Counted from the first letter of the stretch, positions 39,320-49,073 are shown. The stretch is DNA of 64,000 bases from Shumkonia mesophila (GCF_026163695.1 NZ_JAOTID010000013.1:1-64000), one strand, 5' to 3'. Notes: generated from the letters alone by a model not told the origin. Numbers and translations are program-made.

Positions 39320-39918
39320 AGCAAAGTGGAAGCCAGGTAGACGGCGGTTCCCCACATGATGACGGCGCTGCCGCGGTTGAGCAGCCCCCTGACCCCGCGG
39401 ATGTTGGAAACCACCCGCCCGAGAACGGCGAGAAACAGGAAATAGCCCCAGGAAACGCCGATGCAGGCCAGCGTGAAGGCCATGCGCTCGGTCTCGCCAT
39501 AGGCCAGCGAACTGGGGCCGATGACCCCCACCGTATCGAGGATGGCGTGCGGATTGAACAACGATACCGAGGCCGCGAACGCCATCTGCCGGCGGGCCGA
39601 AAAGGCGCCGGTGGCGCCGCTTTCCGCCGAGCCGGCGCCGTTTCGCCACAGCAGGACGCCGACGACGACGAGAAAGACGACACCGCCCGCCACCAGCCCC
39701 ATGCGCAGCCAGGGCACACCCAGCACCGCCACCGACACGCCGAACACCGCCACCAGGATCAGCAAGGTGTCGCACAGCCCCGCCGCCGCCACCGCCGGCA
39801 GGGCGCGCACCAGCGACGGCTGGCCGGCCCCCTGGGCGAGCACGAAGGTGTTCTGCGGCCCGAGCGGCAGGATCAGGCCGAACGCCAGCACGATGCCGTG
39901 GAGAATGGCTGCGGTCAC
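39316..39918 (-). CDS. LysE/ArgO-family amino acid exporter
   Basis: A 200-residue membrane protein with about six helices. The family motif GLILPLGPQNTFVLAQG is at residues 13-30 and FNPHAILDTVGVIG is in the middle. ArgO/LysE proteins export arginine or lysine. It is monocistronic and convergent with mntR. The 170 bases upstream contain no gene. Confidence 0.9.
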   Translation of the reverse strand: MTAAILHGIVLAFGLILPLGPQNTFVLAQGAGQPSLVRALPAVAAAGLCDTLLILVAVFGVSVAVLGVPWLRMGLVAGGVVFLVVVGVLLWRNGAGSAESGATGAFSARRQMAFAASVSLFNPHAILDTVGVIGPSSLAYGETERMAFTLACIGVSWGYFLFLAVLGRVVSNIRGVRGLLNRGSAVIMWGTAVYLASTLL

Positions 39919-40092
39919 GGACGGGATGCCTCATGGCGGGAAAGTGTCAAGGCGGCGCAGAATGGCCGCAGGCGGCGGGGCGGTCAAGGTAGGAGGCGAC
40001 CTCGGAGGCCCCACATGCGACAGAAATGTCACATCGGGAGCCGCCTGTTTTCGGCGAGGATATTGGGAGAGAGAAATTCAGCGGGGGACCCG

Positions 40093-40809
40093 ATGCCACG
40101 GATACTCGATGCCCTTTCCCGGCGCCTGGACAACGCCCTTCTGCCGCCCCGCGCCCGCGAGGTGCGCCGACGCCACCTGACCTATCTCACGCCACGCAAG
40201 CTGCGGGCGCTGGATGCCACCCTTCGGCATGTGTGCCGGACCGGCGTCGAGGGCGATTTCCTGGAATTCGGCGTGGCGCTCGGCGGCTCGGGCATCATGA
40301 TCGCGTCTCGCGCCGACGACCGGCGCGCCTTCCATGGCTACGACGTCTTCGGCATGATTCCGCCGCCGGGACCGGAGGACGGCCCGCGGGCGCATCGCCG
40401 GTATAGCGAAATCCGCTCGGGCCGCTCCGGCGGCCTCGGCGACGATCCCTATTACGGCTATGTCGAGGACCTTTACAGCCGGGTCTGCCGCACGTTCTCC
40501 GACTTCGGGCTGCCGGTCGACGGCCGGCGCGTCATCCTTCATCGCGGCCGGTTCGAGGAAACGCTTAAGGCCGACGACCGCCGCCCGGTCGCCTTCGCCC
40601 ACATCGACTGCGACTGGCATGACCCGGTGTCCTTCTGCCTGCGGGCGATCGGCCCCCGCCTGGCCCCCGGGGCCTGCGTCGTGCTTGACGACTACAACGA
40701 CTATGGCGGCTGTCGCAAAGCGGTCGACGCCTTCCTGGCCGAACGCGACGACCTGCGCCTTCTTTCCCAGGCCCCGAGCGCCATTCTCGAACGGCGGGCG
40801 GACGCATAG
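40093..40809 (+). CDS. TylF/MycF-like O-methyltransferase family protein
   Basis: A 238-residue protein with the SAM-binding region VEGDFLEFGVALGGSGIMIA, then FHGYDVFGMIPPP and the Mg-binding DCDWHDPVSFCL and VVLDDYNDYGGCRKAVD, as in macrocin/TylF O-methyltransferases. Substrates are usually sugars or phenolic groups; the one here is unknown. The start ATG 40093 follows GCGGGGGA. No biosynthetic cluster surrounds it. Confidence 0.75.
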   Translation: MPRILDALSRRLDNALLPPRAREVRRRHLTYLTPRKLRALDATLRHVCRTGVEGDFLEFGVALGGSGIMIASRADDRRAFHGYDVFGMIPPPGPEDGPRAHRRYSEIRSGRSGGLGDDPYYGYVEDLYSRVCRTFSDFGLPVDGRRVILHRGRFEETLKADDRRPVAFAHIDCDWHDPVSFCLRAIGPRLAPGACVVLDDYNDYGGCRKAVDAFLAERDDLRLLSQAPSAILERRADA

Positions 40810-40892
40810 GTCCGACCCGACTTTGGCCGTCGATATCGCGAGCCAAAGGCGATACAACTGACCGCCCCCCCAAGCGGACACCCGGTATCGCC

Positions 40893-42095
40893 ATGGCCCC
40901 TGCCCCCGGACACCCCGCCGCCTCAGGCGACGAAAAGGCGCCTCCGGCGCCCGGCCGCCGGCCACTTCGCCGCGGCTTCCAGGCCTTTCCCCTGTTCTTC
41001 CCGGCGGCGGCCGTCTATGCCGCCGTCGCGGTTCCCATTTGGGTGCTCGAATTCCTGGGATGGCTGCCCGCTTGGCAACCGACGCCGGCCGGCTGGCACG
41101 CCCACGAAATGGTCTTCGGCTATGCCCTGGCGGTGGTCGGCGGCTACCTGATCACCAAGGGGTCGCGGGGTGTCATCCTGACGGCGTTCGGCCTGTGGCT
41201 GGCCGGACGGCTCGCCCATTTCGGGCCAGGGCTGCCGGCGCCGGTGGCGATCTTCGTCGATCTAGCCTATCCGGCCGTGCTTTTCGGGTTGGCCGGCCTG
41301 CCGTTCCTGCGCGCCGCCAAGAGCTGGCGCAACGCCCTATTCGGCGTCATCGTCGCCGCCTTCCTGCTGGCCCAGGGTCTTTATCACCTGGGCGGCGCCG
41401 GTCTGCTGGCGGAAGGCGAGGAGCGCGGCCTGCTGCTGGCGATCGACCTCGTCATCCTCCTGCTCTTCGCCATGGGCGGCCGGCTGATCGCCGCCACCAC
41501 GTCGGGCGCCCTGCAACGCAAGGGCGGCCACCTTACCGGCGCCGCCCAGCCGTCCCTGGAACGCGCGGGCGTCCTTTGCCTCATTGCCGTCGCCCTCCTG
41601 GACGGCATCCAATGGGGCCTTCCCGTCACCGCCGCATTCAGCGCGCTGGCCGGAACCGTCATCGTCATCCGCCTGGTCCGCTGGCAGGCCTGGAAGGTGA
41701 TCGGCGTCGCCGAGGCATCGGTCCTTCACCTCGGGTACGCCTGGCTTGCCGCCGGTCTGCTGGTGCAGGCGGCCGGCCGGGCCTTCGACCTGATGACGCC
41801 GCTTACCGCCGCGCACGGCGCCATGGTCGGCGGCCTGGGCGTGCTGTCGCTCGCCGTGATGGGGCGTACCGCCCAGCAGCGCCTTCGCCGGCCGCTCGGC
41901 GTACCGCCGCTGCTGGCAACCGCCATCGGGCTGATGTCGCTCGCCGTCGTTCTGCGGGTGCTGGCCTCGCTGGCCGGGCCGACGGTCGCGCTGCTGGCTG
42001 GCGCGGCCGCGGCGTGGAGTCTGGCGTTCGTGTGCTTCGGCGTCTTCCTGCTGCGCCTACTGGCCGACCGTCCGGAAACGCCGCCGGCAGTGTGA
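40893..42095 (+). CDS. nnrS: NnrS-family membrane protein
   Basis: A 400-residue protein with about 12 helices. Family features are FFPAAAVYAAVAVPIWVLEF, WHAHEMVFGYALAVVGGYL, the GGR..P motif and HLGYAWLAAGLLVQA, AAHGAMVGGLG. NnrS contains heme and copper and protects against nitric oxide and related stress. It is preceded by about 80 bases and followed by a secreted glycosidase gene. Confidence 0.9.
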   Translation: MAPAPGHPAASGDEKAPPAPGRRPLRRGFQAFPLFFPAAAVYAAVAVPIWVLEFLGWLPAWQPTPAGWHAHEMVFGYALAVVGGYLITKGSRGVILTAFGLWLAGRLAHFGPGLPAPVAIFVDLAYPAVLFGLAGLPFLRAAKSWRNALFGVIVAAFLLAQGLYHLGGAGLLAEGEERGLLLAIDLVILLLFAMGGRLIAATTSGALQRKGGHLTGAAQPSLERAGVLCLIAVALLDGIQWGLPVTAAFSALAGTVIVIRLVRWQAWKVIGVAEASVLHLGYAWLAAGLLVQAAGRAFDLMTPLTAAHGAMVGGLGVLSLAVMGRTAQQRLRRPLGVPPLLATAIGLMSLAVVLRVLASLAGPTVALLAGAAAAWSLAFVCFGVFLLRLLADRPETPPAV

Positions 42096-42163
42096 CGGAC
42101 GGCATGGACAGGGTGGCGGCGCACGGCCTACAACCGGACGTCGCCATCATTCGGAGCCCGGCC

Positions 42164-44710
42164 ATGACCCTCTGGCGCTGTCTGTGGTTTGCCGCGATCG
42201 TCGCCTGCAACGCACCGGCCGCCGCGGCCGACCTGTTTCCCTTCCGCCTGCCGTGGGACGATGCCAGCGTCAATCTGACCAATCTTTCGGCGTGGAACGC
42301 CAAGCCGGCCGGCAAGACCGGTTTCGTGCGGGCCGAGAACGGGCATCTCTACGCCGGTGCCGAACGCATCCGCTTCCTCGGCGTCAACATCGTTTCCGGC
42401 GGGGCGGCGCCCAGCCGCGACGAGGCCGAGCGCATCGCCGCCCGGCTGGCGCGATTCGGCGTCAACGCGGTGCGCTTCCATCACCTGGACACCTCGACCG
42501 CGCCCAACGGCCTGCTGCAAAAGGACCGCATCACCTTCGATCCCGAGGCCCTCGACCGCTTCGACTATTTCTTCGCCGCGCTGAAGAAGGAAGGCATCTA
42601 CGCCGACCTCAACCTGCACGTCGGCCGCCGCTACCCGGGGTTCGCCGACTGGGGAGAGGAGACCCCGAGATACTGGAAGGGCGTCGACAATTTCCATCCG
42701 CCGATGATCGCGCTCCAGCGCGACTACGCGCGCGGCCTGCTGACCCACGTGAACCCCTATACCGGCCTCCGCTACGCCGACGACCCGGCGGTCGCCTTCA
42801 TCGAGATCAACAACGAGAACGGCCTGATCCGCGAATGGCGGACCGGCGGGCTCAACGGCATGACCGAGCCCTACCGGGGCGAACTGGCCCGCCAGTGGCA
42901 GGCGTGGCTGAAGGCGCGTTACCGCGACACGGCGGCGCTCCGTGCCGCCTGGGGCGTGCGCGAGGAGCCGCTGGGGCCCGAGATGCTGACGGCGAAGCTC
43001 GGCGTGCGTTCCGGCGAGCCGGGCTGGAACCTGCAGGTCATCGATGACGGCCGCGCCACCCTTGGCGCCGGCGAGGACGGTGCCGCCGTCCTGGCCATGA
43101 CCCAGGCCGGCAAGAAGCGCTGGCACATCCAGATGCACCAGAACGGCCTGGCCTTCGCTGCCGAGCAGCCCTACACGCTTTCCCTCGCCCTGCGCGCCGA
43201 CAAGCCGACGAAGGTCGTCCTCCAAGCCATGCAGGCGCACGCGCCCTGGCAGATCCTGTGGCGGGACGAAGTGACGGTGGGCCCGCAATGGCAGGTCGTG
43301 AAGCGGACCTTCGCGCCGACGACCGGCGACGAAAAGGCCCGCCTGACGCTGGGCGGCCTCGGCCACACCACCGGCACGCTGCGGCTGAAGGACGCCAGCC
43401 TCAAGCCCGGCGGTGTGCTGGGCCTGCTGCCCGGCGAGAATCTTGGGGATGGCGCCATCGCCGTGTTCGACGCCGCCGGCTTCATGGGCCGCACGCCGCC
43501 CGCCCAGCGCGACTGGATCGGCTTCCTGTGGGACACCGAGACCGCCTACTGGACCGGCCTGGCCCGCTTCCTGAAAGACGACCTGGGCGCCAGGCCGCTG
43601 ATCATCGGCACCCAGACCACCTACAGCCCCGCCCCCATCCAGGCGGCCCTCGATGTGGTCGACAGCCACGGCTATTGGCAGCATCCGGTCTTTCCCGGCA
43701 GGCGCTGGGACCCCGACGACTGGTTCATCGCCAACAGCCCGATGGCCGGCGTGGCGAACGGCGGCACGCTCCCCGACCTCGCGTTGCGCCGGGTGCCCGG
43801 CAAGCCGTTCGTGGTGACCGAGTACAATCACTCGGCGCCCAGCCATTTCCAGGGCGAGGCGCTGCCGCTGCTGGCCGCCTATGGCGCCCTGCAGGACTGG
43901 GACGGGCTGTTCCTCTACAGCTTCGGGCTGCACGGCAAGACATGGGACCCCGGCTTCATCAACAACTACTTCGACAGCTTCGCCAACCCGGTCAAGATGG
44001 CCGGCCTGATCCCCGCCGCCGCCCTGTTCCGGCGGGGCGACGTGGCGGGCGCCGGCGCGCCGGAACCGGGCGCGGCCGACGTGGCCGCCTGGATCGAGGC
44101 CCTGCGCGCCAATTACCGCATCCCGGGCGCCGAGAGCTTCGGGGCCGACCGGGCGGCAACCTTCATGCGCGCGGTCGGCATCGCCACTCCGCCCGGCCAG
44201 GCCGCATCCCTGCCCTACGCCAGCCTGACCGGCGAACTGGCGTGGGGCGTCAACGGCGGGCGCACGGTGACGTTCGATGCGCCCCGCAGCAAGGGCCTGA
44301 TCGGCGCCCGCATGGACCGGCCGTTCGCGGCCGGTGGCGTGGCGTTGCAGGTGACGGAGGCCCGCAACGACTGGGGCGTGCTGCTGCTCACCCGCATCGA
44401 TGCCGGCGATTTCGCCGCGCCCGGCCGCGCGCTCCTCACCGCCCTGGGCCAGGTCGAAAACACCGGCCAGAGGTGGCTCGATGCCGGCAAGACCACCCTG
44501 GGGCGCAACTGGGGCGGGCCGCCCACCGTCATCGAGGGCATCGGCGCCCGCGTCACGCTGCCGGTGGCGGCCGGCCGGGTGCGGGCCTGGGCGCTCGACG
44601 AGCGCGGCAACCGGCGCGACGAAATCGGGGTGAGCGGCGGCCCGCGCGCCACCCTCGACATCGGGGAAGCCTATCGGACACTGTGGTACGAGATCGAGGT
44701 CGCGCCCTGA
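42164..44710 (+). CDS. Secreted GH5/GH42-clan glycoside hydrolase with inserted carbohydrate-binding module
   Basis: An 848-residue protein with a signal peptide (cleavage near AAAADLF). A TIM-barrel glycosidase of clan-A style: the acid/base E218 is in FIEINNEN and the nucleophile E553 in FVVTEYNHSAP. Between them (about 285-425) is a beta-sandwich like CBM4/9 modules (WHIQMHQNGLAF, then WQVVKRTFAPTT). A C-terminal beta domain (about 690-848) follows. Splitting of the catalytic barrel by a binding module is unusual. The substrate is unknown. ATG 42164 opens the signal peptide. Confidence 0.75.
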   Translation: MTLWRCLWFAAIVACNAPAAAADLFPFRLPWDDASVNLTNLSAWNAKPAGKTGFVRAENGHLYAGAERIRFLGVNIVSGGAAPSRDEAERIAARLARFGVNAVRFHHLDTSTAPNGLLQKDRITFDPEALDRFDYFFAALKKEGIYADLNLHVGRRYPGFADWGEETPRYWKGVDNFHPPMIALQRDYARGLLTHVNPYTGLRYADDPAVAFIEINNENGLIREWRTGGLNGMTEPYRGELARQWQAWLKARYRDTAALRAAWGVREEPLGPEMLTAKLGVRSGEPGWNLQVIDDGRATLGAGEDGAAVLAMTQAGKKRWHIQMHQNGLAFAAEQPYTLSLALRADKPTKVVLQAMQAHAPWQILWRDEVTVGPQWQVVKRTFAPTTGDEKARLTLGGLGHTTGTLRLKDASLKPGGVLGLLPGENLGDGAIAVFDAAGFMGRTPPAQRDWIGFLWDTETAYWTGLARFLKDDLGARPLIIGTQTTYSPAPIQAALDVVDSHGYWQHPVFPGRRWDPDDWFIANSPMAGVANGGTLPDLALRRVPGKPFVVTEYNHSAPSHFQGEALPLLAAYGALQDWDGLFLYSFGLHGKTWDPGFINNYFDSFANPVKMAGLIPAAALFRRGDVAGAGAPEPGAADVAAWIEALRANYRIPGAESFGADRAATFMRAVGIATPPGQAASLPYASLTGELAWGVNGGRTVTFDAPRSKGLIGARMDRPFAAGGVALQVTEARNDWGVLLLTRIDAGDFAAPGRALLTALGQVENTGQRWLDAGKTTLGRNWGGPPTVIEGIGARVTLPVAAGRVRAWALDERGNRRDEIGVSGGPRATLDIGEAYRTLWYEIEVAP

Positions 44711-44894
44711 CGGCTCCGCTCTCCGCCTTCGACGTTCGCCTTGACTGTCCGCAATCGCCAACGGAAACTAGACGACGGCTCGCGGAACGGGGGAAGCGAT
44801 GCCCACGAGCCCGTCGGAACCTTGAGGGGGAAGGCCTCGCCGGTGACCGGCCGCGGTTCCACCGATGCAACAGAGACCACGAGGGGAAAATCCC

Positions 44895-45635
44895 ATGAAG
44901 AAATTCGCCATTCTGATGACCGCCGCGCTGCTGGTTTCCGGGCAATCGATGGCCGCCGAAAAGCTCCGCATCGGCAACGAGGGTGCCTATGCGCCATTCA
45001 ACCAGATCGACCCCAATGGCAAGTTGACCGGCTTCGACATCGACATCGGCAACGCTCTTTGCGAAAAGATGAAGGCCGAGTGTGTGTGGGTGACCCAAGA
45101 TTGGGACGGCATCATCCCCGGCCTGCTGGCCAAAAAGTACGACGCCATCGTCTCCAGCATGTCGGTCACCGACGAACGCAAACAGGCCGTCGACTTCACA
45201 GAGCGCTACTATTCCAACAGCCTGCGCTACATCGCCAAGAAGGGCTCCAAGCTGGACGTCAAGAACCTCAAGGGCAAAACCATCGGCGCCCAGCGCGCCA
45301 CCATCGCCGCCATCTACCTCGAGGACAACATGAAGGGCGTCGTCGACATCAAGGTCTACGACACCCAGGATAATGCCTACATCGACCTCGCCGCCGGCCG
45401 CCTCGACGCCGTGCTGGGCGACATGCTGGTCAACTACGACTGGCTGCAGTCCGACGCCGGCAAGGGTTTCGACTTCTTCGGCGAGGCGTTCAACCGTAGC
45501 GACGAGATCGGCATCGCCGTGCGCAAGGGCGAGGATAAGCTGCGCCAGCAGCTGAACGCGGCACTGAAGGCGATCCGCGCCGACGGGACCTACGCGAAGA
45601 TCAACGCCAAGTACTTCCCGTTCGACATCTACTGA
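44895..45635 (+). CDS. Amino-acid ABC transporter substrate-binding protein
   Basis: A 246-residue periplasmic protein with a signal peptide (AALLVSGQSMAAEK). The polar amino-acid binding fold is shown by LRIGNEGAYAPFNQIDPNGKL, GFDIDIGNALCEKM, WDGIIPGLLAKKYDAIVSSM and DAVLGDML. This is closest to the lysine/arginine/ornithine/histidine binding group. It is first of three transporter genes. A TTGACT promoter-like element lies about 150 bases upstream. Confidence 0.9.
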   Translation: MKKFAILMTAALLVSGQSMAAEKLRIGNEGAYAPFNQIDPNGKLTGFDIDIGNALCEKMKAECVWVTQDWDGIIPGLLAKKYDAIVSSMSVTDERKQAVDFTERYYSNSLRYIAKKGSKLDVKNLKGKTIGAQRATIAAIYLEDNMKGVVDIKVYDTQDNAYIDLAAGRLDAVLGDMLVNYDWLQSDAGKGFDFFGEAFNRSDEIGIAVRKGEDKLRQQLNAALKAIRADGTYAKINAKYFPFDIY

Positions 45636-45687
45636 TGCGGCTCCGGCGGTGGGCCGGGATGCGGCCCGCCACCCGGCCCCAACCTTC

Positions 45688-46383
45688 ATGCAGACCGTTC
45701 TTCCCTACGCCAACCTGCTGTTCACCGGGACGGTGATCACCCTTCTGGTGACCCTCGCGGCGTTGCCGATCGGCATCGCGCTCGGCCTGCTGGGGGCCGG
45801 CGCCAAGCTGTCGGGCGACCCGGTGGCCATGGCCTACGGCAACGTCTACACCAGCATCGTGCGCGGCATTCCAGAATTCCTGGTCATCCTGGTCTTCGCC
45901 ACCGGCTCGCAGTTCGCGGTGAACGCCGTCGCCGAAAGCCTCGGCTACGAAGGCCACATCGACGTCAACCCCTTCGTCGCCGGCGTCGTGGCGCTGGGCT
46001 TCATGTTCGGCGCCTATGCGACCGAGGTCTTCCGCGGCGCCATCCTGGCCATCCCCAAGGGCCAGATCGAGGCGGCCAGGGCCTTCGGCATGGGCCGCTG
46101 GCTGACGTTTACGCGCGTCACCCTGCCGCAGGTGTGGCGCCTGGCGCTGCCGGGCCTGGGCAACCTCTATCTGGTGCTGATGAAGGATTCGGCGCTGGTG
46201 TCGCTGATCGGGCTCAATGACATCATGCGGGTTTCCGGCATCGCCGCCCAGGCCACCAAGAACACGGTGCTGTTCTATTTCGTGGCGGCGCTGATCTATC
46301 TGGTGCTCACCGTCGTCTCGATGCGCGTCCAGGCACCGCTCGAAGCCTGGGCCAACAAGGGCCTGCCCAAGGCCGTCCACTAG
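45688..46383 (+). CDS. Amino-acid ABC transporter permease (HisQ-like)
   Basis: A 231-residue membrane permease. The EAA-type loop reads IPKGQIEAARAFGMGRWLTFTRVTLPQVWRLALPGLGN. It has five or so helices. It follows the binding protein by 52 bases and precedes the second permease by 10 bases. No ATPase gene follows, so the transporter must use one encoded elsewhere. Confidence 0.88.
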   Translation: MQTVLPYANLLFTGTVITLLVTLAALPIGIALGLLGAGAKLSGDPVAMAYGNVYTSIVRGIPEFLVILVFATGSQFAVNAVAESLGYEGHIDVNPFVAGVVALGFMFGAYATEVFRGAILAIPKGQIEAARAFGMGRWLTFTRVTLPQVWRLALPGLGNLYLVLMKDSALVSLIGLNDIMRVSGIAAQATKNTVLFYFVAALIYLVLTVVSMRVQAPLEAWANKGLPKAVH

Positions 46384-46393
46384 GAACGAGAGC

Positions 46394-47185
46394 ATGGAGC
46401 CCGATACCCTCAAGATCCTGACCCGCTTCGTCAAGGCGGTGTTCTATGCGCTCACCGCCGTGCTCGTCGCCGTCATCCTCTACATCCTGTGGACGCTGAA
46501 TTACGACGTCATCTTCCGCTATTTCGGGCGCATCCTGGGCGGCACATGGCTGACCATCCAATTGGTTTCGCTGTCGGTCTTCATCGGCTTCTTCATCGCC
46601 CTGCCGGTCGCCATCATGCGGGTTTCGCACATCCCGTGGCTGCGCCACCCGGCCTATGGCTTCATTTTCTTCTTCCGCGGCACGCCGCTGCTGGTGCAGC
46701 TTTTCTTCATCTACTACGGCCTGGCCCAGCTCGACCTCGTGCGCCACACCTTCCTGTGGCCGGTGTTCAAGGATGCCTACTGGTGCGCGCTGATCGCCTT
46801 TGCGCTCAACACCGGCGGCTATTCGGCCGAGATCCTGCGCGGCGCCATCCAGGCGGTGCCGAAGGGCGAGATCGAGGCGACGCGCGCCATCGGCATGTCG
46901 CTGGTCACGGCCTATTGGCGCATCATCCTGCCGCGCGCCTTTCGGCTGGCCATCCCGGCCTATGGCAACGAGATCATCTTCATGCTGAAGGGCACCGCGC
47001 TGGCCAGCACCGTCACGCTCTACGAGCTTACCGGCATCGCGCGCCTCGTCAACGCCCGCACCTATCAGCCGGTCGAGGCGTACCTGTCGGCCGGCGTGCT
47101 CTACATGGTCCTCACCTATATCTTCCTGCAGGCCTGGCAGGCGTTCGAGCGCCGCGCCAACCGCTACCTGGCGGTCCAGGGGTAG
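46394..47185 (+). CDS. Amino-acid ABC transporter permease (HisM-like)
   Basis: A 263-residue permease with FFRGTPLLVQLFFIYYGL, the EAA loop VPKGEIEATRAIGMSLVTAYWRIILPRAFRLAIPAYGNE and FMLKGTALASTVTLYELTG. It pairs with the HisQ-like subunit. Its stop is 2 bases from the stop of the convergent dihydroorotase gene, leaving no room for an ATPase gene. Confidence 0.9.
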   Translation: MEPDTLKILTRFVKAVFYALTAVLVAVILYILWTLNYDVIFRYFGRILGGTWLTIQLVSLSVFIGFFIALPVAIMRVSHIPWLRHPAYGFIFFFRGTPLLVQLFFIYYGLAQLDLVRHTFLWPVFKDAYWCALIAFALNTGGYSAEILRGAIQAVPKGEIEATRAIGMSLVTAYWRIILPRAFRLAIPAYGNEIIFMLKGTALASTVTLYELTGIARLVNARTYQPVEAYLSAGVLYMVLTYIFLQAWQAFERRANRYLAVQG

Positions 47186-47186
47186 A

Positions 47187-48518
47187 TCAGCAGGTTTCGA
47201 GGAAGCGGATGGCGGCGCCGCTCGGCTGGCCGATGAGTTGGCCGTCGCGGGCCACCACGGCGCCGCGCACCACGGTGGCGACCGGCCAGCCGGTTACCTT
47301 CATGCCGTCGAAGGGCGTCCAGCCGCAGCGGCTGGCGATCCAGCGGTTGCTGATGGTGCGCTTGGCGCGCAGATCCACGATGGTGAAGTCGGCGTCATAG
47401 CCGGGCGCGGTGCGGCCCTTGCCGGCGATGCCGAAGATGCGGGCCGGGCCGGCGCTGGTGAGGTCGACCAGCCGTTCGAGCGAAAGCCTTCCGGCGTGCA
47501 GGTGGTCGAGCATGATCGGCACCAGGGTCTGCACCCCCGGCATCCCCGAGGGCGAGGCCGGATAGGGCTTGTCCTTCTCTTCCCGGGTATGCGGCGCGTG
47601 GTCCGAGCCCAGGCAATCGACCAGCCCGTCCTTCACCGCCGCCCACAGGGCGTCGCGGTGATGGGCCTCGCGGATCGGCGGGTTCTGCTGGGCCAGCGTG
47701 CCCAGCCGTTCGTAGGCCTCGGGCGCCGCCAGGGTCAGGTGCTGGGGGGTGACCTCGACGGTGATGGTGTCCTCGCGGGTGCGAAGCAGCGCCATCTCCT
47801 CGGCCGAGGTGACGTGCAGCACATGGACCCGGCGCCCGGACGCATGGGCCAGCCGGAGCAGCCGCTTGACCGCCCGCACTGCCGTCTCGACGTCGCGCCA
47901 ATCGGGATGGACGGCCGGATCGGCCGCCGCCTCGGCGATGCCCTTGCGCTCGCGAAGCCGCGCCTCGTCCTCGGCGTGAACCGAGCAGCGGCGCGACCCC
48001 TGGGCCAGGATGCGCCCGAGGACGGCATCGTCGTCGACCAGCAGGTCGCCGGTCGAACTGCCCATGAAGATCTTGACCCCGGCGCAGCCCGCGAGACGCT
48101 CCATCTCGGCCAGTTCGTTGACGTTGGCGGCCGTCGCGCCGACGAAAAAGGCGGCGTCGCACCACAGCCGCCCGCGGGCGTTGCGCCACTTTTCGGTGAA
48201 GGTTTCGGTGTCGGCAATCAGCGGCTTGGTGTTCGGCATGTCGAAGACGCCGGTGACGCCGCCCAGCGCCGCCGCCGCGCTGCCGGTTTCCAGGTTCTCC
48301 TTGTGCTCCAGGCCCGGCTCGCGGAAATGCACCTGGGTGTCGATGATGCCGGGCAGGACGTGCAGGCCCCGCGCGTCGAAGTAGTCGGCGCCGGCGGAGC
48401 GGCCGAGATCGCCCAGCGCGGCGGTGCGCCCATTCCGCACGCCGACGTCTGTAATCGTCGTCCCCGACGGCGTGACGCAGGTTCCGCCCTGGATGATGAG
48501 ATCGAATTTTTCGGCCAT
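47187..48518 (-). CDS. pyrC: Dihydroorotase (class I-like amidohydrolase)
   Basis: A 443-residue amidohydrolase. Motifs: PGIIDTQVHFREPG, GVKIFMGSSTG (metal-bridging Lys), CSVHAEDE, VHVLHVTSAEE and CLGSDHAPH. The first metal motif reads T-Q-V-H, with Gln where H-x-H is usual, so one metal ligand is changed, as in some alphaproteobacterial dihydroorotase homologues. Dihydroorotase closes carbamoyl-aspartate in pyrimidine synthesis; an allantoinase-like role cannot be excluded. No other pyr gene is adjacent. Confidence 0.78.
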   Translation of the reverse strand: MAEKFDLIIQGGTCVTPSGTTITDVGVRNGRTAALGDLGRSAGADYFDARGLHVLPGIIDTQVHFREPGLEHKENLETGSAAAALGGVTGVFDMPNTKPLIADTETFTEKWRNARGRLWCDAAFFVGATAANVNELAEMERLAGCAGVKIFMGSSTGDLLVDDDAVLGRILAQGSRRCSVHAEDEARLRERKGIAEAAADPAVHPDWRDVETAVRAVKRLLRLAHASGRRVHVLHVTSAEEMALLRTREDTITVEVTPQHLTLAAPEAYERLGTLAQQNPPIREAHHRDALWAAVKDGLVDCLGSDHAPHTREEKDKPYPASPSGMPGVQTLVPIMLDHLHAGRLSLERLVDLTSAGPARIFGIAGKGRTAPGYDADFTIVDLRAKRTISNRWIASRCGWTPFDGMKVTGWPVATVVRGAVVARDGQLIGQPSGAAIRFLETC

Positions 48519-48677
48519 GCGCGGCTCCCCTGACCCGGCGTTGCGCGGGGCGTTCCCCTCTCGCCGCCAGAAATAGCGCCTTCGGCCGAACGAGTCACAG
48601 GGAAAATCGGCGGCATTGAAATCGGCCCCGCCAATTCACTTCTTCAAAAGAGAGCCGAACGCTGGAGCGAGGCACCG

Positions 48678-49073
48678 ATGGCCAAGTTCAAGATCGAGAA
48701 GACCGACGCCGAATGGCAACAGGCCCTGACCCCGGAACAGTACGGCGTCCTGCGCCGCCATGGCACCGAACCGCCGGGGGCCAGCCCGCTCGACAGGCAA
48801 TACGGCGCCGGCACCTTCCGGTGCGCCGGCTGCGGCACGCCGCTGTTCGCTTCCGAGCACAAGTACGACAGCGGCTCCGGCTGGCCGAGCTTCTTCCAGC
48901 CGCTGGCCGACGCCATCGGCACCTCGACCGACTTCAAGCTCCTCTACCCCCGCACCGAGGTCCACTGCGCCCAGTGCGGCGGCCACCTGGGTCACGTCTT
49001 CAAGGATGGGCCGGCGCCCACCGGCCTGCGCTATTGCATCAACGGGGCGGCGCTGACCTTCGAGGACAAATAA
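48678..49073 (+). CDS. msrB: Peptide-methionine (R)-S-oxide reductase MsrB
   Basis: A 131-residue protein reducing methionine R-sulfoxide. Zinc Cys are C49, C52, C97 and C100; catalytic Cys120 is in RYCINGAAL (RYCINSASL in most homologues). The family blocks SGSGWPSFF and EVHCAQCGGHLGHVF are present. It is monocistronic, ATG 48678 after GGAGCGAGGCACCG. Confidence 0.95.
   Translation: MAKFKIEKTDAEWQQALTPEQYGVLRRHGTEPPGASPLDRQYGAGTFRCAGCGTPLFASEHKYDSGSGWPSFFQPLADAIGTSTDFKLLYPRTEVHCAQCGGHLGHVFKDGPAPTGLRYCINGAALTFEDK

Noticed and set aside
42128-44761. An 877-codon open frame antisense to the glycoside hydrolase
   Set aside because: Low-complexity, domain-free translation; the sense strand has a signal peptide and catalytic motifs.
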